This document shows, piece by piece, positions 26,115 to 37,480 of a stretch of 64,000 nucleotides of DNA. Under the pieces are notes generated by a model. It was not told the DNA's origin. It saw only the letters and a program-made list of their open reading frames with translations, and did not search any database. The number at the start of each line of letters is the position of its first letter. Positions within the stretch are counted from its first letter, which is position 1. The stretch is taken from assembly GCA_005217565.1 (NCBI GenBank), contig SJCO01000016.1, positions 121,450-185,449 on the forward strand, read 5' to 3'. The DNA is from Puteibacter caeruleilacunae. Its GTDB lineage: Bacteria > Bacteroidota > Bacteroidia > Bacteroidales > Prolixibacteraceae. The position numbers and the translations under genes were made by a program.

Positions 26115-27134
26115 ATGAGAATGAAAATGGATAAAAGAATCATCAGCACTATTCTTGTTCATGTTATTGGGTGGACTGTATTTGTTCTACTCCCTATCTT
26201 CGTACTTGAATCATTTAGTAGAATAAGTCGCTATGTTCCGCTTCACTACTACTTATCGTTTATGCTACTCATTCCATTTTTTTATATCAGCAATCATTTA
26301 ATCAAGCAAAAGAAGGCCATACGGTATTTATCGGTCATGGCCATCCTTTGTCTGGTCTTCTATTATCTGCCAGTATTGGTAGGTGAGATCTTTCCCTCCA
26401 ATGATTTCAACATCAGGCTATACGATATCAAGCCCTCACATCAGGCTAAAGTACGTATGGGCACATCCATCCTTCTGCTTATTACGTGGGCTTTTAGTAT
26501 TATCACTCATTTCTACAAATTAAGAGAGAATGCCAGAAGGTTAGAAGAGGAAAATATGAAGGTTCAATTGTCGCTACTCAAGTCACAGATTAATCCTCAC
26601 TTCTTCTTTAACAGTCTGAATGCCATCTATTACCTGGCGATGCAAAAATCGGATAATGCTCCCAGGGCAATTATTACCTTATCAGATATGATGCGCTATG
26701 TACTTACCGATGCAAAAGTTGAGTACGTATACCTGAATCAAGAGATTGAATATCTTGACAAATACATAGAGTTACAGAAGATGCGTATACCTGAAAAAAC
26801 GAAATTGAAGTATACTGTATCGATTGATGACGACTATGTTAAGATTGCTCCTCTTATCTTTATTCCTTTTGTGGAGAATGCATTCAAGTTTGGAATTAGT
26901 GCCAATCAAGAGTCTGAGATCAGAATTATTATCATTGCCGATTCCAATCAGGTCAGTCTGTTTGTCGAAAATCAAGTATTTGCCAATACCGACAATGAAA
27001 AAGGGACCAGGAATGGATTAATAAATGTAAGAAAACGTCTGGACTTAATGTATCCAGGGAAATACACACTAACAACAAAGAAAGAAGGAAATACATTTAC
27101 TGTAAAACTTTTAATCATGCTTGATGATGAATAA
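26115..27134 (+). CDS. LytS-type sensor histidine kinase (His_kinase family)
   Basis: A 339-residue membrane kinase. ATG at 26115 is preferred; the frame extends to a TTG at 26097. Four hydrophobic helices occupy about residues 8-130 without a long periplasmic loop. A coiled stretch (LRENARRLEEENMKVQL) leads to the His_kinase motif QINPHFFFNSLNAIYYL, with the phosphorylated histidine near residue 162. The C-terminal ATPase follows (FIPFVENAFKFGI as N-box, then GTRNGLINVRKRL). This class works with LytTR regulators, and one follows with overlapping reading frames. The stimulus is probably sensed in the membrane. Confidence 0.93.
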   Translation: MRMKMDKRIISTILVHVIGWTVFVLLPIFVLESFSRISRYVPLHYYLSFMLLIPFFYISNHLIKQKKAIRYLSVMAILCLVFYYLPVLVGEIFPSNDFNIRLYDIKPSHQAKVRMGTSILLLITWAFSIITHFYKLRENARRLEEENMKVQLSLLKSQINPHFFFNSLNAIYYLAMQKSDNAPRAIITLSDMMRYVLTDAKVEYVYLNQEIEYLDKYIELQKMRIPEKTKLKYTVSIDDDYVKIAPLIFIPFVENAFKFGISANQESEIRIIIIADSNQVSLFVENQVFANTDNEKGTRNGLINVRKRLDLMYPGKYTLTTKKEGNTFTVKLLIMLDDE

Positions 27135-27840
27135 CCAGACTAGCAATAAAATAAAATGTATAGCAGTTGATGATGAACCATTTGCATTAAAAATCATAGA
27201 AGAGTTCTGCAATCAAATACCTTCAGTTGAGCTTACACACTGCTTTAACAACCCTGTTGAAGCCAATCAATATTTACAACATCACAAGCCCGACATAGTC
27301 TTCCTGGATATTAGAATGCCGGATATTTCAGGAATCCAACTGGCTGAAACCATTAAATCTCTTCCTTTTATCATTTTCACTACAGCTCATGCCGAATATG
27401 CAGTAAAGAGTTATAGTCTTGATGCCATCGACTATCTGCTAAAGCCGTTTGATTTTGAACGGTTTTACAAAGCAATTCAAAAGGCTGAAAAACACCTTCG
27501 CTATGTCAATCAAGATATCGCATCAAAGGCCGAAAAAGACTTTATTACAGTGAAGGCCGATTATATGAATATCAAGATTAATATTGATGATATTCTATAT
27601 ATCGAATCGGTGGATAATTACGTAAAAATCCATGTACAAGGAAAGCACTATATGCCTCAACTGAGCATGAAAGCTGTGCTAGATATACTACCTATTGAGA
27701 GATTTATAAGAGTCCATAAATCATATGCGGTAGCTCGCAACAAGGTGAGTTTTTTCAATAATAAGCAGTTAACCATTGATGATATTAGCATACCGATTGG
27801 GCGCACTTATCTGCCCGGATTTAAAGATGCAATGCAGTAA
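27124..27840 (+). CDS. LytTR family response regulator
   Basis: A 238-residue response regulator. The receiver domain (about 10-125) has the acidic pocket VDDEP, the phospho-acceptor in IVFLDIRMPD, and the conserved lysine in LLKPF. The LytTR DNA-binding domain (about 140-236) reads ITVKADYMNIKINIDDILYIESVDNY. ATG codons at 27124 and 27127 are both possible, preceded by an in-frame TTG at 27121. The start overlaps the end of the kinase gene by 11 nt, typical of translational coupling. Its likely target is the receptor operon itself; that is inferred. Confidence 0.95.
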   Translation: MMNNQTSNKIKCIAVDDEPFALKIIEEFCNQIPSVELTHCFNNPVEANQYLQHHKPDIVFLDIRMPDISGIQLAETIKSLPFIIFTTAHAEYAVKSYSLDAIDYLLKPFDFERFYKAIQKAEKHLRYVNQDIASKAEKDFITVKADYMNIKINIDDILYIESVDNYVKIHVQGKHYMPQLSMKAVLDILPIERFIRVHKSYAVARNKVSFFNNKQLTIDDISIPIGRTYLPGFKDAMQ

Positions 27841-27875
27841 AGGGACCAACATGCATTGACACATGATTGATCCCT
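27841..27875. terminator. Hairpin between convergent genes
   Basis: AGGGACCAACATG (27841-27853) can pair, with one mismatch and one bulge, with CATGATTGATCCCT (27862-27875) right after the LytTR stop codon. A T-rich stretch (CACTATAATATTTT) follows. It would serve as terminator for the LytTR gene and possibly for the converging DUF1847 gene. Confidence 0.55.
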
Positions 27876-27909
27876 TCACTATAATATTTTCCAAGATTGG
27901 ATTTATGAA

Positions 27910-28392
27910 CTACGCCTCAACACACGCTAACTGCTGCTTAATTTCATCAAAAGCAACATGGGTATCATGATGTGTTTTAAAATCTTTCACAAACAAGGTG
28001 CTTACCGGAGCAGAAGATTTTGTTTGAAAGATAATATCGTGACCAACACACAATCCTACTTCAAGATTAAGCTCGGTACCATGACTCGCCAAATAATCCG
28101 CTTGTCCGGCAGGATTACAAATAATTCCTTTCTTATTGATCCCTAAAAACTCATCCTTTCGATATTTCCCCAGCTTACAGTCGATAGCAACCACCTCAAA
28201 GCTATCAGATAAATATTCCTTAAGGATCTCTGCCTCACGTGTACAAGCGATACAATGGGCAATACCAATCTTCTCGTATCCTGCTTTTGAAGCGAAGTTC
28301 TTAATCATTTCAATTCTGTTGTTTTTATTGCCTGCAACCTCCTCTGCGCTATGCATAAGTTTCAGGTCTTTTTCATCATATAATGTGTGCAT
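27910..28392 (-). CDS. DUF1847 cysteine-rich putative metal-binding protein
   Basis: A 160-residue soluble protein of the DUF1847 family, annotated elsewhere as metal-binding. Conserved cysteines are visible in GIAHCIACTREAE (C47, C50), AIDCKLGKY, GIICNPAGQADYLA and LEVGLCVGHDIIF, enough to hold a metal or iron-sulfur site. A histidine follows the last one (GH), and FVKDFKTHHD lies near the C-terminus. It has its own very good promoter (28413-28443). The function of the family is unknown to me; an electron-transfer or redox-sensor role is only a guess. Confidence 0.87.
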   Translation of the reverse strand: MHTLYDEKDLKLMHSAEEVAGNKNNRIEMIKNFASKAGYEKIGIAHCIACTREAEILKEYLSDSFEVVAIDCKLGKYRKDEFLGINKKGIICNPAGQADYLASHGTELNLEVGLCVGHDIIFQTKSSAPVSTLFVKDFKTHHDTHVAFDEIKQQLACVEA

Positions 28393-28412
28393 TCGATTTG
28401 TATTTTGAGCGG

Positions 28413-28443
28413 CAAAAGTATTTTAATTTTACTTCCACACAAA
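28413..28443 (-). promoter_or_regulatory. Consensus Bacteroidota promoter of the DUF1847 gene
   Basis: On the minus strand TACTTTTG (28413-28420) and TTTG (28440-28443) are separated by exactly 19 nt. This is a full match to the TTTG-N19-TAnnTTTG consensus and lies about 20 bp before the ATG at 28392. Confidence 0.8.
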
Positions 28444-28514
28444 ACAAGCCTGCGCTTTTGTGAGATAATTCTCATTTACTTCACAATTTCTAAAGATTTT
28501 AAACGAAATTATCG

Positions 28515-29441
28515 ATGATTGAATGTGTGAATTGTATGTTAAAAAAGGAGTCAAACTCCACAAATTTATTATATTTGATTCACGCTGTAACCGAACAACT
28601 ATTGATGCCTAAAAATGACATAGCACACTTGCTTTTGAATAAGCTGGATATTGATATATCCTCCTTAAAAGCATCCTACCTGGAATCTGTTCTAAATAAG
28701 AGGATAACAGAGACTAACACCAAGGATATTGAGAGCTATATAAAGATGGTAGAGGTAGACCAGGGAGAACGCAGAACACTTCATTATTCATTGTATAACG
28801 ATTATTCCCATTTTTTTCGCAATCCGCTGATGTTTGAATTTAGTGCACGACAGCTATTGCCAAAGCTTATTCAACAAAAAGCTGAGAATAATGGATTACT
28901 TAGAATGTGGACTGCAGGCTGTGCCTCGGGTGAAGAATCATACACTGTGGCAATCATTCTGAAAGAATTATTCCATCAAATGAATATGGAAATTCCTACA
29001 ACATTAATTGCAACCGATATTGAGGATAGGTCGCTTGAGAAAGCGCGACAAGGAGTGTATTCTGAGAATGCTGTAGGAAATGTGAAGCACAAATATCTTG
29101 AGAAGTACTTCCATAAAAGAAACAATCAATACCACATATGCGAGTGTATAAAAGAGATGGTGATATTGGAAAAATACGATATTGCTGATAAATATTCGTA
29201 TGCTCCACCTAGTAGTATATTTGGCAGTTTTGATATCATTGGCTGTAGAAATGTGCTCATTTACTTCAATGAGAAAAGTCGGCAAGCAGCAATTAATAAA
29301 TTTTACAGGGCTTTAAAACCTGATGGATTATTAGTCTTGGGTGAGTCTGAATTCCTCCCTGATAATCTGACAAATAAATTCGAGAGACTAAATAGTATTT
29401 TATCGATCTATCGTAAAAAAAATATATATGAAGATGCTTAA
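28515..29441 (+). CDS. CheR-type protein-glutamate methyltransferase
   Basis: A 308-residue CheR-like protein. A helical N-terminal domain (about 1-100; MLMPKNDIAHLLLNKL, then SLYNDYSHFFRNP with the conserved S-x-F-F-R) precedes a Rossmann SAM-binding domain with WTAGCASGEESYTVA (about 132-146). DIIGCRNVLIYF and GLLVLGESE follow. CheR methylates glutamates of chemoreceptors, but no chemoreceptor or CheA is nearby. The gene overlaps the start of the giant hybrid kinase by 14 nt, so the methyltransferase probably works in that signalling pathway. A second in-frame ATG at 28539 is an alternative start. Confidence 0.9.
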   Translation: MIECVNCMLKKESNSTNLLYLIHAVTEQLLMPKNDIAHLLLNKLDIDISSLKASYLESVLNKRITETNTKDIESYIKMVEVDQGERRTLHYSLYNDYSHFFRNPLMFEFSARQLLPKLIQQKAENNGLLRMWTAGCASGEESYTVAIILKELFHQMNMEIPTTLIATDIEDRSLEKARQGVYSENAVGNVKHKYLEKYFHKRNNQYHICECIKEMVILEKYDIADKYSYAPPSSIFGSFDIIGCRNVLIYFNEKSRQAAINKFYRALKPDGLLVLGESEFLPDNLTNKFERLNSILSIYRKKNIYEDA

Positions 29442-32400
29442 TTTCAAACATCAAAAACAGCGATTAACCTTTTGGTTCCTCGTCATTACCATAATTCCGC
29501 TAATGGTAACATTTGGTTTTTCGTATTTCCATTTACGCAAACAGATAAAGCAGCAGGAAATAGAAAAGCTATTGGCGGTAAGAGATTTGAAAGTAAAGGA
29601 GATCAACGACTGGATAGAGCATATTGAAGCCGATGTGAGCATGCTATCGAGAAATTCCAGAATTCACGAATGGGGACAGGCATTAACCAATAACTCATCA
29701 GCTTCAGTTATTAAAGACAAACAGGCTTATGTAGAATATGTATTCAACTACTGGATTGAAGAAAACCAATATGCAAAAGAGATATTTGTAGCTGATGCTA
29801 CAAGCGGTTCTATTCTTCTATCGACGAATCATTCAAATGAAGGGAGCAAAATAAACACCGAAGATTATTTCAATACCTGTCTCAATGAAAGACATTCATC
29901 AATTAAAGATATTTATAAAGCCAAAGAAAATGGAGCTCCTGAAATGCTCTTTGCCGGACCGGTTATAGATCCTGATAGCAAGGAAGTAATTTGCGTTGTG
30001 GCTATTAAAATTAACCTTAATGCTTCGCTTTACGAACTCATGCTCAATAGAACAGGTATGGGTAAAACAGGTGAAACGCTTATTGTAAATGAGGATGTTT
30101 ATACCTTAAGTGAATTGCGCTGGTACAATGATGCTCCGCTAAATCTTAAGATTGAAGCAAATCCGGCAGTCAAGTCTTCCCAGGGAATTACTGGTATTGA
30201 AAAAACGAAAGATTATCGGGGTATCGAAATATATGCAGCTTATACGCACATCGACAAAACCAATTGGGGATTTGTAGCAAAACGCGATGTTAAAGAGTTA
30301 AACACTCCTGTAAATAACTTCACCGTTAGCTTTTTATTTATCCTATTTGCATCAATTGTTGTACTCATTATTATTTCTCGTATCATTGCTCAATCTATAT
30401 CCAACCCAATTACCAATATCTCTAGAATTGCAGAGGAGTTTAAAGAAGGAAATTATAAGCTACGAACACAGGTAACATCAACTGATGAAATTGGAGATCT
30501 GGCATCAAGTGTAAATGAAATGGCCGATACGCTTGAGAAACATGCCTATGTACAGAAAGGTCGACAAAAAATCTCCGACTCTCTCATATCGGTTAGTAAT
30601 ATTGATAAGTTCTGGGAAACCATTAGTAAGCATTTCATGACCATTGCCGATGCTAATACTTGTGCATGTTATATTCTTGATAATGAAACTGATGTTTTCA
30701 GACATGAATATAGTATCGGTCTGAATAAAGAGATGATGACTAGTTTTTCGGCCAATGAGTTGGAAGGAGAACTTGGATTAGTTTTAACGAGCAAGACACT
30801 TATTCACAAAACGAGAGTAAATAAAGATACCCTTATAAAACTTAAAACAACGGTTTCTGATTTCATTCCTGAAGAGTTGATTTCATTCCCTATTCTCCAT
30901 GATAACGCGGTGTATGCAATTATATCATTGGCAAAAGACGGGAAGTTCAGCACAGAAGTAACAGATATTATCAATCAAACTTCTGTTACTCTAAATGCTG
31001 CTCTTACAAATATTCTATCAACAACTACCACTGAGCTACTAGCGAAAGAATTGACTCACACCAATAAAGTACTAAAGGATCAACAATTGGTTACTCAACA
31101 GCAAAACGATGAGTTACAGCGACAAAGAGATGTGCTAAATTCGCAAGCTCAAGAGCTAAAGAGACAAAATGCAGAATTGGAACAACAACGTAATCATGTG
31201 GAAGAAGCCACTCGCATGAAGAGTGAATTCCTTTCAAACATGAGCCACGAACTACGTACTCCGCTTAACTCTGTGATGGCGCTATCACGCGTGTTACTCA
31301 TGCAAGCCCAGGGTAAATTGTCGGACGAGGAAATCAGTTACCTTGAGATTATTGAACGCAACGGGAAAAACTTATTAGCACTAATCAATAGTATCCTTGA
31401 TCTATCGAAAATTGAAGCTGGTAAAATTGAAATAGCAATCTCGAAATTCAATATCAATAACACCATCCAAATTATTACTGAGAATTTATCTCAACTTGCA
31501 AGAGACAAAGGATTGGAAATTAGATTCGATTTAGATGATAGGATCAGTATGATTGAAAGCGACGAAAATAAAATCATACAGATCATTCAAAATATTATTG
31601 GTAACGCCTTCAAATTTACCGAAGAAGGACATATCAGTATAAAAACCCAACTTAAAGACAACCATGTCAGACTTGCGATAAAAGATACCGGTATTGGTAT
31701 ATCGAAGAAGGCTTTATTGCATATTTTTGAGGAGTTCCGTCAAGCGGATGGATCTACCTCTCGTAAATACGAAGGTAGTGGTTTAGGCTTATCTATTTCA
31801 AAGCGTCTGGTGGATCTTTTGAAAGGGAAAATCTGCGTACAAAGTAAAGTTGGAGAAGGTAGTGAGTTTGAGATCATCCTACCACTAACATGGGGCGATG
31901 AAGAGGTCCTAATTAGTCAGGAGCCAAGCAGGGATACCGATTATTCTTCTAAAAAAACAGTGCTGGTAGTAGATGATGAACCTGAAATTTCAATATCAAT
32001 TGCTACTAATATCGAAAAAGCTGGCTACGCGACTTATCAGCTTAACCAGGGAACAAAAGTGGTTGAAACAGCAAAACAAATTCAACCTTTTGCAATTACC
32101 CTTGACTTGTTAATGCCCGACATGGATGGGTATGAGGTGCTACAAGAATTAAAACAGGATCCTGAGACAGCCAACATACCGGTAATTGTGGTTTCAATAT
32201 CAAAAGATAAAGATACTGCATTGGCCTTGGGAGCTGTAGGATATATCTCTAAACCGGTTGTTAAAGATGAGCTGGTAAAAGAGATCAAAAGAATATCGAC
32301 GTCTCCGCTTAATGTATTGGTTGTTGAGGACAATGAATTTGAACGTAAAAATGTTGTAAAATTCCTTGAAGAAGATAACTACCTTGTGACTGATGCAGAG

Positions 32401-33534
32401 GATGGTATTAAGTGTTTAGAGCTACTGGATAAGATTCTTCCTGATGTGGTTATTCTTGACTTGATGATGCCAGGGCTGGATGGTTTTAGCGTAATAGAAA
32501 AGATAAAACAGAATCCTGAGACCGCTAGTATCCCTGTGATTATCACAACGGCAAAAGACCTATCAACAGGGGAGCGTAATAGCCTTGAGGAACTGTCATT
32601 CTCAATACTAGAAAAGAACTATTCAACAGCCAACTCTTCGCTAAAACGCATTGTGGAAGAGTTGCAAAAGCTCGACAATAAACCGGTACCACAAGCAATA
32701 ACAGGTAAGAAGCAGATATTAATCGTTGAGGATAATAATGCTGCAATTATACAACTTCAAAAGGTACTTGAAAGAGAAGGATATATCATCCATATTGCCA
32801 AAGGTGGTCAGGAAGCAATAGACTTTGTTGGCCATACCATACCAGATGGCATAATTCTCGACTTAATGATGCCTGAAATAGATGGTTTTCAGGTACTAGA
32901 GAATATTAGAAGCACTGACGAAACACGCCATATTCCGGTATTGATTCTTACTGCAAAGAATTTAACTAAAGAGGATTTGCAGGTATTGAGTAGCAATCAC
33001 ATTCAACAGCTCATTCAAAAAGGAGATGTGAATGAACAAGAACTGATTTTCAAAGTAGAACTAATGCTGGGCAACAAGCCTGCAAATCGCATAAAACAGC
33101 CTGTAAGGAAGACAGTAGAATTACCGACAAAGGCTGTTGGCAAGCCTCAATATAGTGGTAGCGGCACTCATAAAATTCTTGTAATAGAAGACAATCATGA
33201 TAACCTTACTACAATAAGCGCAATATTAAAGCCGAAATATCGATTGATACTTGCGGAGAATGGAAAACTGGGAATCGACAATGCATTCAATAGTGATCCT
33301 GATTTGATATTGCTTGATATGATGCTCCCTGAAATGAACGGACTAGAGGTACTTGATGTGTTAAGAAAAGATACCAGAACTTTAAGCATACCAGTCATTG
33401 CTCTTACAGCGCAGGCCATGAAAGGTGACAAAGAAAGATTCTTAGCTGCAGGATGTGACGACTACATGTCGAAACCTATTGATCCACTGAACCTACTCGA
33501 TATCATCTCAAAATGGCTTAGTTCCAAGAATTAA
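29428..33534 (+). CDS. Giant hybrid histidine kinase with four receiver domains
   Basis: A 1368-residue inner-membrane kinase. In order: TM helix (about 15-33), a periplasmic Cache-like sensor (about 35-290), TM helix (about 297-320), HAMP (about 320-372) and a GAF-like domain (about 385-540). Then come a glutamine-rich coiled coil (about 545-595), HisKA with [10 protein letters not shown] (His near 605) and an ATPase domain (about 700-820). Four receivers start near 840, 960, 1093 and 1247. Phospho-acceptors appear in [40 protein letters not shown] and [13 protein letters not shown]. Receivers 1 and 4 keep the lysine (SKPV, SKPI); 2 and 3 lack it. It overlaps CheR upstream, and a second hybrid kinase follows after 10 bp. 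Confidence 0.95.
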   Translation: MKMLNFKHQKQRLTFWFLVITIIPLMVTFGFSYFHLRKQIKQQEIEKLLAVRDLKVKEINDWIEHIEADVSMLSRNSRIHEWGQALTNNSSASVIKDKQAYVEYVFNYWIEENQYAKEIFVADATSGSILLSTNHSNEGSKINTEDYFNTCLNERHSSIKDIYKAKENGAPEMLFAGPVIDPDSKEVICVVAIKINLNASLYELMLNRTGMGKTGETLIVNEDVYTLSELRWYNDAPLNLKIEANPAVKSSQGITGIEKTKDYRGIEIYAAYTHIDKTNWGFVAKRDVKELNTPVNNFTVSFLFILFASIVVLIIISRIIAQSISNPITNISRIAEEFKEGNYKLRTQVTSTDEIGDLASSVNEMADTLEKHAYVQKGRQKISDSLISVSNIDKFWETISKHFMTIADANTCACYILDNETDVFRHEYSIGLNKEMMTSFSANELEGELGLVLTSKTLIHKTRVNKDTLIKLKTTVSDFIPEELISFPILHDNAVYAIISLAKDGKFSTEVTDIINQTSVTLNAALTNILSTTTTELLAKELTHTNKVLKDQQLVTQQQNDELQRQRDVLNSQAQELKRQNAELEQQRNHVEEATRMKSEFLSNMSHELRTPLNSVMALSRVLLMQAQGKLSDEEISYLEIIERNGKNLLALINSILDLSKIEAGKIEIAISKFNINNTIQIITENLSQLARDKGLEIRFDLDDRISMIESDENKIIQIIQNIIGNAFKFTEEGHISIKTQLKDNHVRLAIKDTGIGISKKALLHIFEEFRQADGSTSRKYEGSGLGLSISKRLVDLLKGKICVQSKVGEGSEFEIILPLTWGDEEVLISQEPSRDTDYSSKKTVLVVDDEPEISISIATNIEKAGYATYQLNQGTKVVETAKQIQPFAITLDLLMPDMDGYEVLQELKQDPETANIPVIVVSISKDKDTALALGAVGYISKPVVKDELVKEIKRISTSPLNVLVVEDNEFERKNVVKFLEEDNYLVTDAEDGIKCLELLDKILPDVVILDLMMPGLDGFSVIEKIKQNPETASIPVIITTAKDLSTGERNSLEELSFSILEKNYSTANSSLKRIVEELQKLDNKPVPQAITGKKQILIVEDNNAAIIQLQKVLEREGYIIHIAKGGQEAIDFVGHTIPDGIILDLMMPEIDGFQVLENIRSTDETRHIPVLILTAKNLTKEDLQVLSSNHIQQLIQKGDVNEQELIFKVELMLGNKPANRIKQPVRKTVELPTKAVGKPQYSGSGTHKILVIEDNHDNLTTISAILKPKYRLILAENGKLGIDNAFNSDPDLILLDMMLPEMNGLEVLDVLRKDTRTLSIPVIALTAQAMKGDKERFLAAGCDDYMSKPIDPLNLLDIISKWLSSKN

Positions 33535-33544
33535 AAAAACGATT

Positions 33545-35161
33545 ATGACGAAAAGCAAGATACTTGTAGTTGATGATAAACTAGACAATCTAATTAGCTT
33601 TAAAGCAATCATTCAGAGTAATCCCATTGAGTGTGAATTATTGTCTGCATTATCGGGACGTGAGGGCATAGAAATGGCCCTTAGGCACTTGCCCGATGTA
33701 ATCATTCTGGACATACAAATGCCTGAACTTGATGGCTTTGAAGTCTGCAAATATCTCAAAACCAATAAAGACTTAAAACATATTCCGATTATCCTGCTAA
33801 CAGCAAAATACGATGACGCTCAGAGTAGAATAAAAGGTCTTGAACTAGGTGCTGATGCTTTTCTCTCAAAACCAATCGATGATGGTGAACTGATCGCTCA
33901 AATCAAGGTAATGTTGCGAATAAAGCATGCCGAAGATAAGCTAAGAAACGAAAAAGTGGTGCTTGAAAAGATGGTCGATGAACGGACGAAAGAGCTTCGA
34001 TTAGCCAAAGAAAAGGCTGAACTAAGCAACCGCCTTAAAGTCGAGTTTCTCCAAAATATGTCGCATGAGATTCGAACACCAATGAATGGTATTATCGGGT
34101 TTTCTGACCTACTCGACACGCCTGAGCTGGAAGAAGAAGACAGGAAATATTATCTTAAGATTATACAGAATAGTAGTCAGCAGTTACTAAAAGTAATCGA
34201 CGATATTCTTGAAATATCAACTCTTGAGACCAAACAACTGGTTGCTATTGATGAAGCCTTCAATCTTAACGAATTACTAGACGAATTATACTCGGTATTC
34301 TCTTTAAAGGCAAAAGAAACCAACCTTCCAATTTATCTTAAGAAAGGATTAGGTCATCTTGAAAGTTGTATCTCAACAGATAAAACAAAATTGAATAAAA
34401 TACTTAGTAACCTCCTTGAGAATGCAATTAAGTATACACCTAAAGGTTTCATAGAACTGGGATATTCCCTGGAAGATAAACAACTGGTAATCTATGTAAG
34501 AGATACCGGCGTTGGTATATCGCAAGAAAACAAAGAAATAATATTTGATCGTTTCACCAAAGGGCGCATTAAGGTAGCAGGCAAACGTAGAGGTTTAGGA
34601 TTAGGACTCTCTATTGCCAAGGAAAATGTATATCTTCTTGGAGGTGAAATATCAGTGGAATCAGACATTGACAAAGGCTCAATATTCACCATTAAAATTC
34701 CTTATAAACACTGTAAAAGTGTAGCTGCAAAACAAGATAATGATTCATACTCGCAACAATCATGTAAAAAACAGAGCTACACAATATTGGTTGCTGAAGA
34801 TGAAGAGGTAAATTACTTGTACATTGAGGCTTTATTCAACAAGGTAAATGGCTATAACTATCAGCTAATATGGGCAAAAGATGGACAAGAAGCAGTTGAT
34901 ATTTGTATGAATAGAGATTGCATTGATCTGGTATTGATGGACATTAAAATGCCAGTTATGGACGGACATAATGCTACGAAAAAAATAAAATCGGCTTTAC
35001 CTGACCTGCCAATAATTGCCCAGACAGCATATTCAACTAAATCGGAAATGGAAATAGCGTTACAACATGGTTGCGATGGTTTTATATCCAAGCCACTGGT
35101 TAAAGAACAGCTATTTGAACTGATTAATAAAATTGGTAAGACAAATATAATGACCAATTAA
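33545..35161 (+). CDS. Hybrid histidine kinase with N- and C-terminal receivers
   Basis: A 538-residue cytoplasmic protein with no membrane helix. The order is receiver (about 1-125; [27 protein letters not shown]), coiled coil (about 130-165), HisKA ([13 protein letters not shown], His near 178), ATPase (about 275-400; [18 protein letters not shown]) and a second receiver (about 415-535; [26 protein letters not shown]). A receiver-led soluble kinase fits a downstream relay for the membrane kinase 10 bp upstream. It ends at a bidirectional terminator, closing the CheR-kinase-kinase operon. No DNA-binding output domain is present. Confidence 0.95.
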   Translation: MTKSKILVVDDKLDNLISFKAIIQSNPIECELLSALSGREGIEMALRHLPDVIILDIQMPELDGFEVCKYLKTNKDLKHIPIILLTAKYDDAQSRIKGLELGADAFLSKPIDDGELIAQIKVMLRIKHAEDKLRNEKVVLEKMVDERTKELRLAKEKAELSNRLKVEFLQNMSHEIRTPMNGIIGFSDLLDTPELEEEDRKYYLKIIQNSSQQLLKVIDDILEISTLETKQLVAIDEAFNLNELLDELYSVFSLKAKETNLPIYLKKGLGHLESCISTDKTKLNKILSNLLENAIKYTPKGFIELGYSLEDKQLVIYVRDTGVGISQENKEIIFDRFTKGRIKVAGKRRGLGLGLSIAKENVYLLGGEISVESDIDKGSIFTIKIPYKHCKSVAAKQDNDSYSQQSCKKQSYTILVAEDEEVNYLYIEALFNKVNGYNYQLIWAKDGQEAVDICMNRDCIDLVLMDIKMPVMDGHNATKKIKSALPDLPIIAQTAYSTKSEMEIALQHGCDGFISKPLVKEQLFELINKIGKTNIMTN

Positions 35162-35168
35162 AAGAACA

Positions 35169-35211
35169 ACTCCCATTAATGAGCAGTTACCTGTTACTCA
35201 CTAATGGGAGT
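35169..35211. terminator. Bidirectional terminator between convergent genes
   Basis: ACTCCCATTA (35169-35178) pairs with TAATGGGAGT (35202-35211). After one mismatch, a further 4 bp (TGAG with CTCA) extend the stem. It lies 8 bp after one stop codon and 9 bp before the other. Confidence 0.8.
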
Positions 35212-35219
35212 GCCTATTC

Positions 35220-37463
35220 TTACTGGGCAAGAATTACCTGAACGGCTTTCTCTAAAATTTCATCTTTATTGTTTTTCACACCTGCAACAGTTCGCTCTAC
35301 AACAACATCAGGAATAATCCCTGTACCTTGGAACTTATCGCCATTACCAAATCGGATAATCTGTCCGGTAAATGACGTTTCACCACCTCCAGGTAAGTGT
35401 ATCTTAGTCATTTCGCCATCAGTTCCTTGAGTTTGCTCACCTACGAATGTCACATTAGGGAATGCCTTCAAACAAATAGCGATATCCTCAGGGCGACTAA
35501 TCATGGTTTTATCAACCAGAACAGCTATCGGCTTAGCGTAAGTAAAGGTTCCTGGATTAATCTTACTCATTTCAAATTCCCAATCTTTCACATCACATGC
35601 CGAAACAACAGGGACTTCACTCAACCTGGTGGGCACCGACTGCTGACAAAGCATCTGTAGAAACGTTTGATAATCGGCCGTTGGGTATGAGCTTCGTAGG
35701 TCAATAATCAATGCATGGGTATTCTTCATCTTCTCTAGTTCATTCTCCAAATCTGATGAATTCTGAAACATTGCTAAGTTTAAATAACCAATGTTGTTAT
35801 CTAATGTAGCGCATGCTGGTCGTTTATCTCCCGCTCCCATAAACTGAAACATGTGCATTGTTCTAGGAATCTTCACCGCCTTTTCATTCCCTTTATCAAT
35901 CACAGTAAATTCAATAGCACTTCCTGGAGCTCCTGTAAAATAGCCAGGATTAATAACCGTAGCCAGTAATCCCTGACGGTTAGTTGATGACACCTTTTGA
36001 GCCTCCGCTTTTAGGATATCATTAATGCTTAAACCATCAATGGCAGCAATCACATCTCCAACATGAATATCTGCTTCAACTGACTTATCCACAGAAGTCA
36101 CAACAACCCTATCATCGAGCCATTCAAATTTCACTGGAGCCACAAATATCTTAGAGAAATCGAGAATTGAAGGATGGAATGTAGATACATGTGAATCATG
36201 CAATGAAGCCATCATCTTTTGAATCATTTCATAATACTCCTTATCTGAATGAGTCGTTTGTGCTTCTTCAAGATAGGTTTCCAATGCTTGAGCCCAATCA
36301 ACATTGCACTGCTCCAAATAAGGATAGAAGTGCTTTACGATAGTCCAGACCTTCATTACACCCAGAATTTTCTCCTCTACAGTCAGTTCTTTTCCGACAC
36401 TCTCATATTTCCGCGGAGAGATATGTAATGAGAAATTACTTTGGGTTGATTTCTTTGGAGTCTGACCAATTAGTTCATCTATCTGTTTTGAAGTAATGGC
36501 GTTACTCACATAATCATAATCAAGCTCTGTTGTAGCCTTATCAAAATAGAATGAAGTATTAAGGATAAACTCATAGTTATCAAATGAATATTCCTTTAAT
36601 CCTTGTTGTCCGGCAAAAACAGGCCCTTTATCCTCTGCTATGACAAAAGTATTGGCTCTATTCAATTGTAGCGACTGCACCAGTGATCCATAATATGACA
36701 AAAAGCTGTTGTTTACAACAAGGTACAATGGTCGTTCTATTGCTGTGAATTTACTAAAATCACATTCAGGCAAATACTGCTGAAGCTTCTGTTGATACGC
36801 CCCCAACGGCATCAACTTACCATTACCAGGCTGATCTCTATCATCTTGAGCAATCTTCCATCGTTGCTCGTAATACCACCAATCGTTATATTCATCCCAT
36901 CCAAAATGCTCTCTCGTCACAGACTGCCCAAGATAAATATCCTCAGCAATAAACATCGACATTAAATAATGAAATGGAGAGTACGAATGCCAATCAATAT
37001 CAAGCGGTGCAGAGATCCGACAGTCTAATACTAAAGGCTTTGATGATTGTTTTGCTGTGACAACAGAATCGAGGTATACAAAGCTGGTTACATTCGACAG
37101 TAAATCGTTTGATATCCTAACATAATCAAACTTCTCTCCTTTTCCGATGTCTGCTATACCAGCCTTCTTTTTATGATGATAGGGTTGAACAACCGTAAAT
37201 GGATCGTCCAACCCTATCAATAGCTTTGAATTTATATTTTTTAGGAAAGCTTCTTCTGGGGAAGTCTCTTTGATCGTTGGTAAAAATTTCACCAATTGCT
37301 TTTCCCAGTTTACATCTTTATCAGCCCTAACTATTGAAGGGTGAAACAAATAACACTCTCCCCATATTTGAGCTACTGTTTGCAGTTGTTTGGTATTATA
37401 TTCCTGTGCGATCACGATACAACTCATGATCAGAAGTTGAAAGAATAAAATTGTTCGTTTCAT
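35220..37463 (-). CDS. S41 family peptidase (PDZ, exported)
   Basis: A 747-residue exported protein with signal peptide (MKRTILFFQLLIMSCIVIAQ). An N-terminal helical domain (AQIWGECYLFHPSI) is repeated in the middle (VWTIVKHFYPYLEQ). A PDZ domain (about 440-480; VHVGDVIAAIDGLSIND) and an S41 core follow, with LIIDLRSSYP and a candidate nucleophile Ser656 in MISRPEDIA, then VGEQTQGTDGEMTKIHLPGGG. The active-site surroundings differ from the paralog at 37628, which reads ISQSQAEYTA. It probably cleaves peptides in the periplasm or at the surface. It lies 164 bp downstream of that paralog. Confidence 0.9.
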   Translation of the reverse strand: MKRTILFFQLLIMSCIVIAQEYNTKQLQTVAQIWGECYLFHPSIVRADKDVNWEKQLVKFLPTIKETSPEEAFLKNINSKLLIGLDDPFTVVQPYHHKKKAGIADIGKGEKFDYVRISNDLLSNVTSFVYLDSVVTAKQSSKPLVLDCRISAPLDIDWHSYSPFHYLMSMFIAEDIYLGQSVTREHFGWDEYNDWWYYEQRWKIAQDDRDQPGNGKLMPLGAYQQKLQQYLPECDFSKFTAIERPLYLVVNNSFLSYYGSLVQSLQLNRANTFVIAEDKGPVFAGQQGLKEYSFDNYEFILNTSFYFDKATTELDYDYVSNAITSKQIDELIGQTPKKSTQSNFSLHISPRKYESVGKELTVEEKILGVMKVWTIVKHFYPYLEQCNVDWAQALETYLEEAQTTHSDKEYYEMIQKMMASLHDSHVSTFHPSILDFSKIFVAPVKFEWLDDRVVVTSVDKSVEADIHVGDVIAAIDGLSINDILKAEAQKVSSTNRQGLLATVINPGYFTGAPGSAIEFTVIDKGNEKAVKIPRTMHMFQFMGAGDKRPACATLDNNIGYLNLAMFQNSSDLENELEKMKNTHALIIDLRSSYPTADYQTFLQMLCQQSVPTRLSEVPVVSACDVKDWEFEMSKINPGTFTYAKPIAVLVDKTMISRPEDIAICLKAFPNVTFVGEQTQGTDGEMTKIHLPGGGETSFTGQIIRFGNGDKFQGTGIIPDVVVERTVAGVKNNKDEILEKAVQVILAQ

Positions 37464-37480
37464 TTTAATGGTAAATTTAA

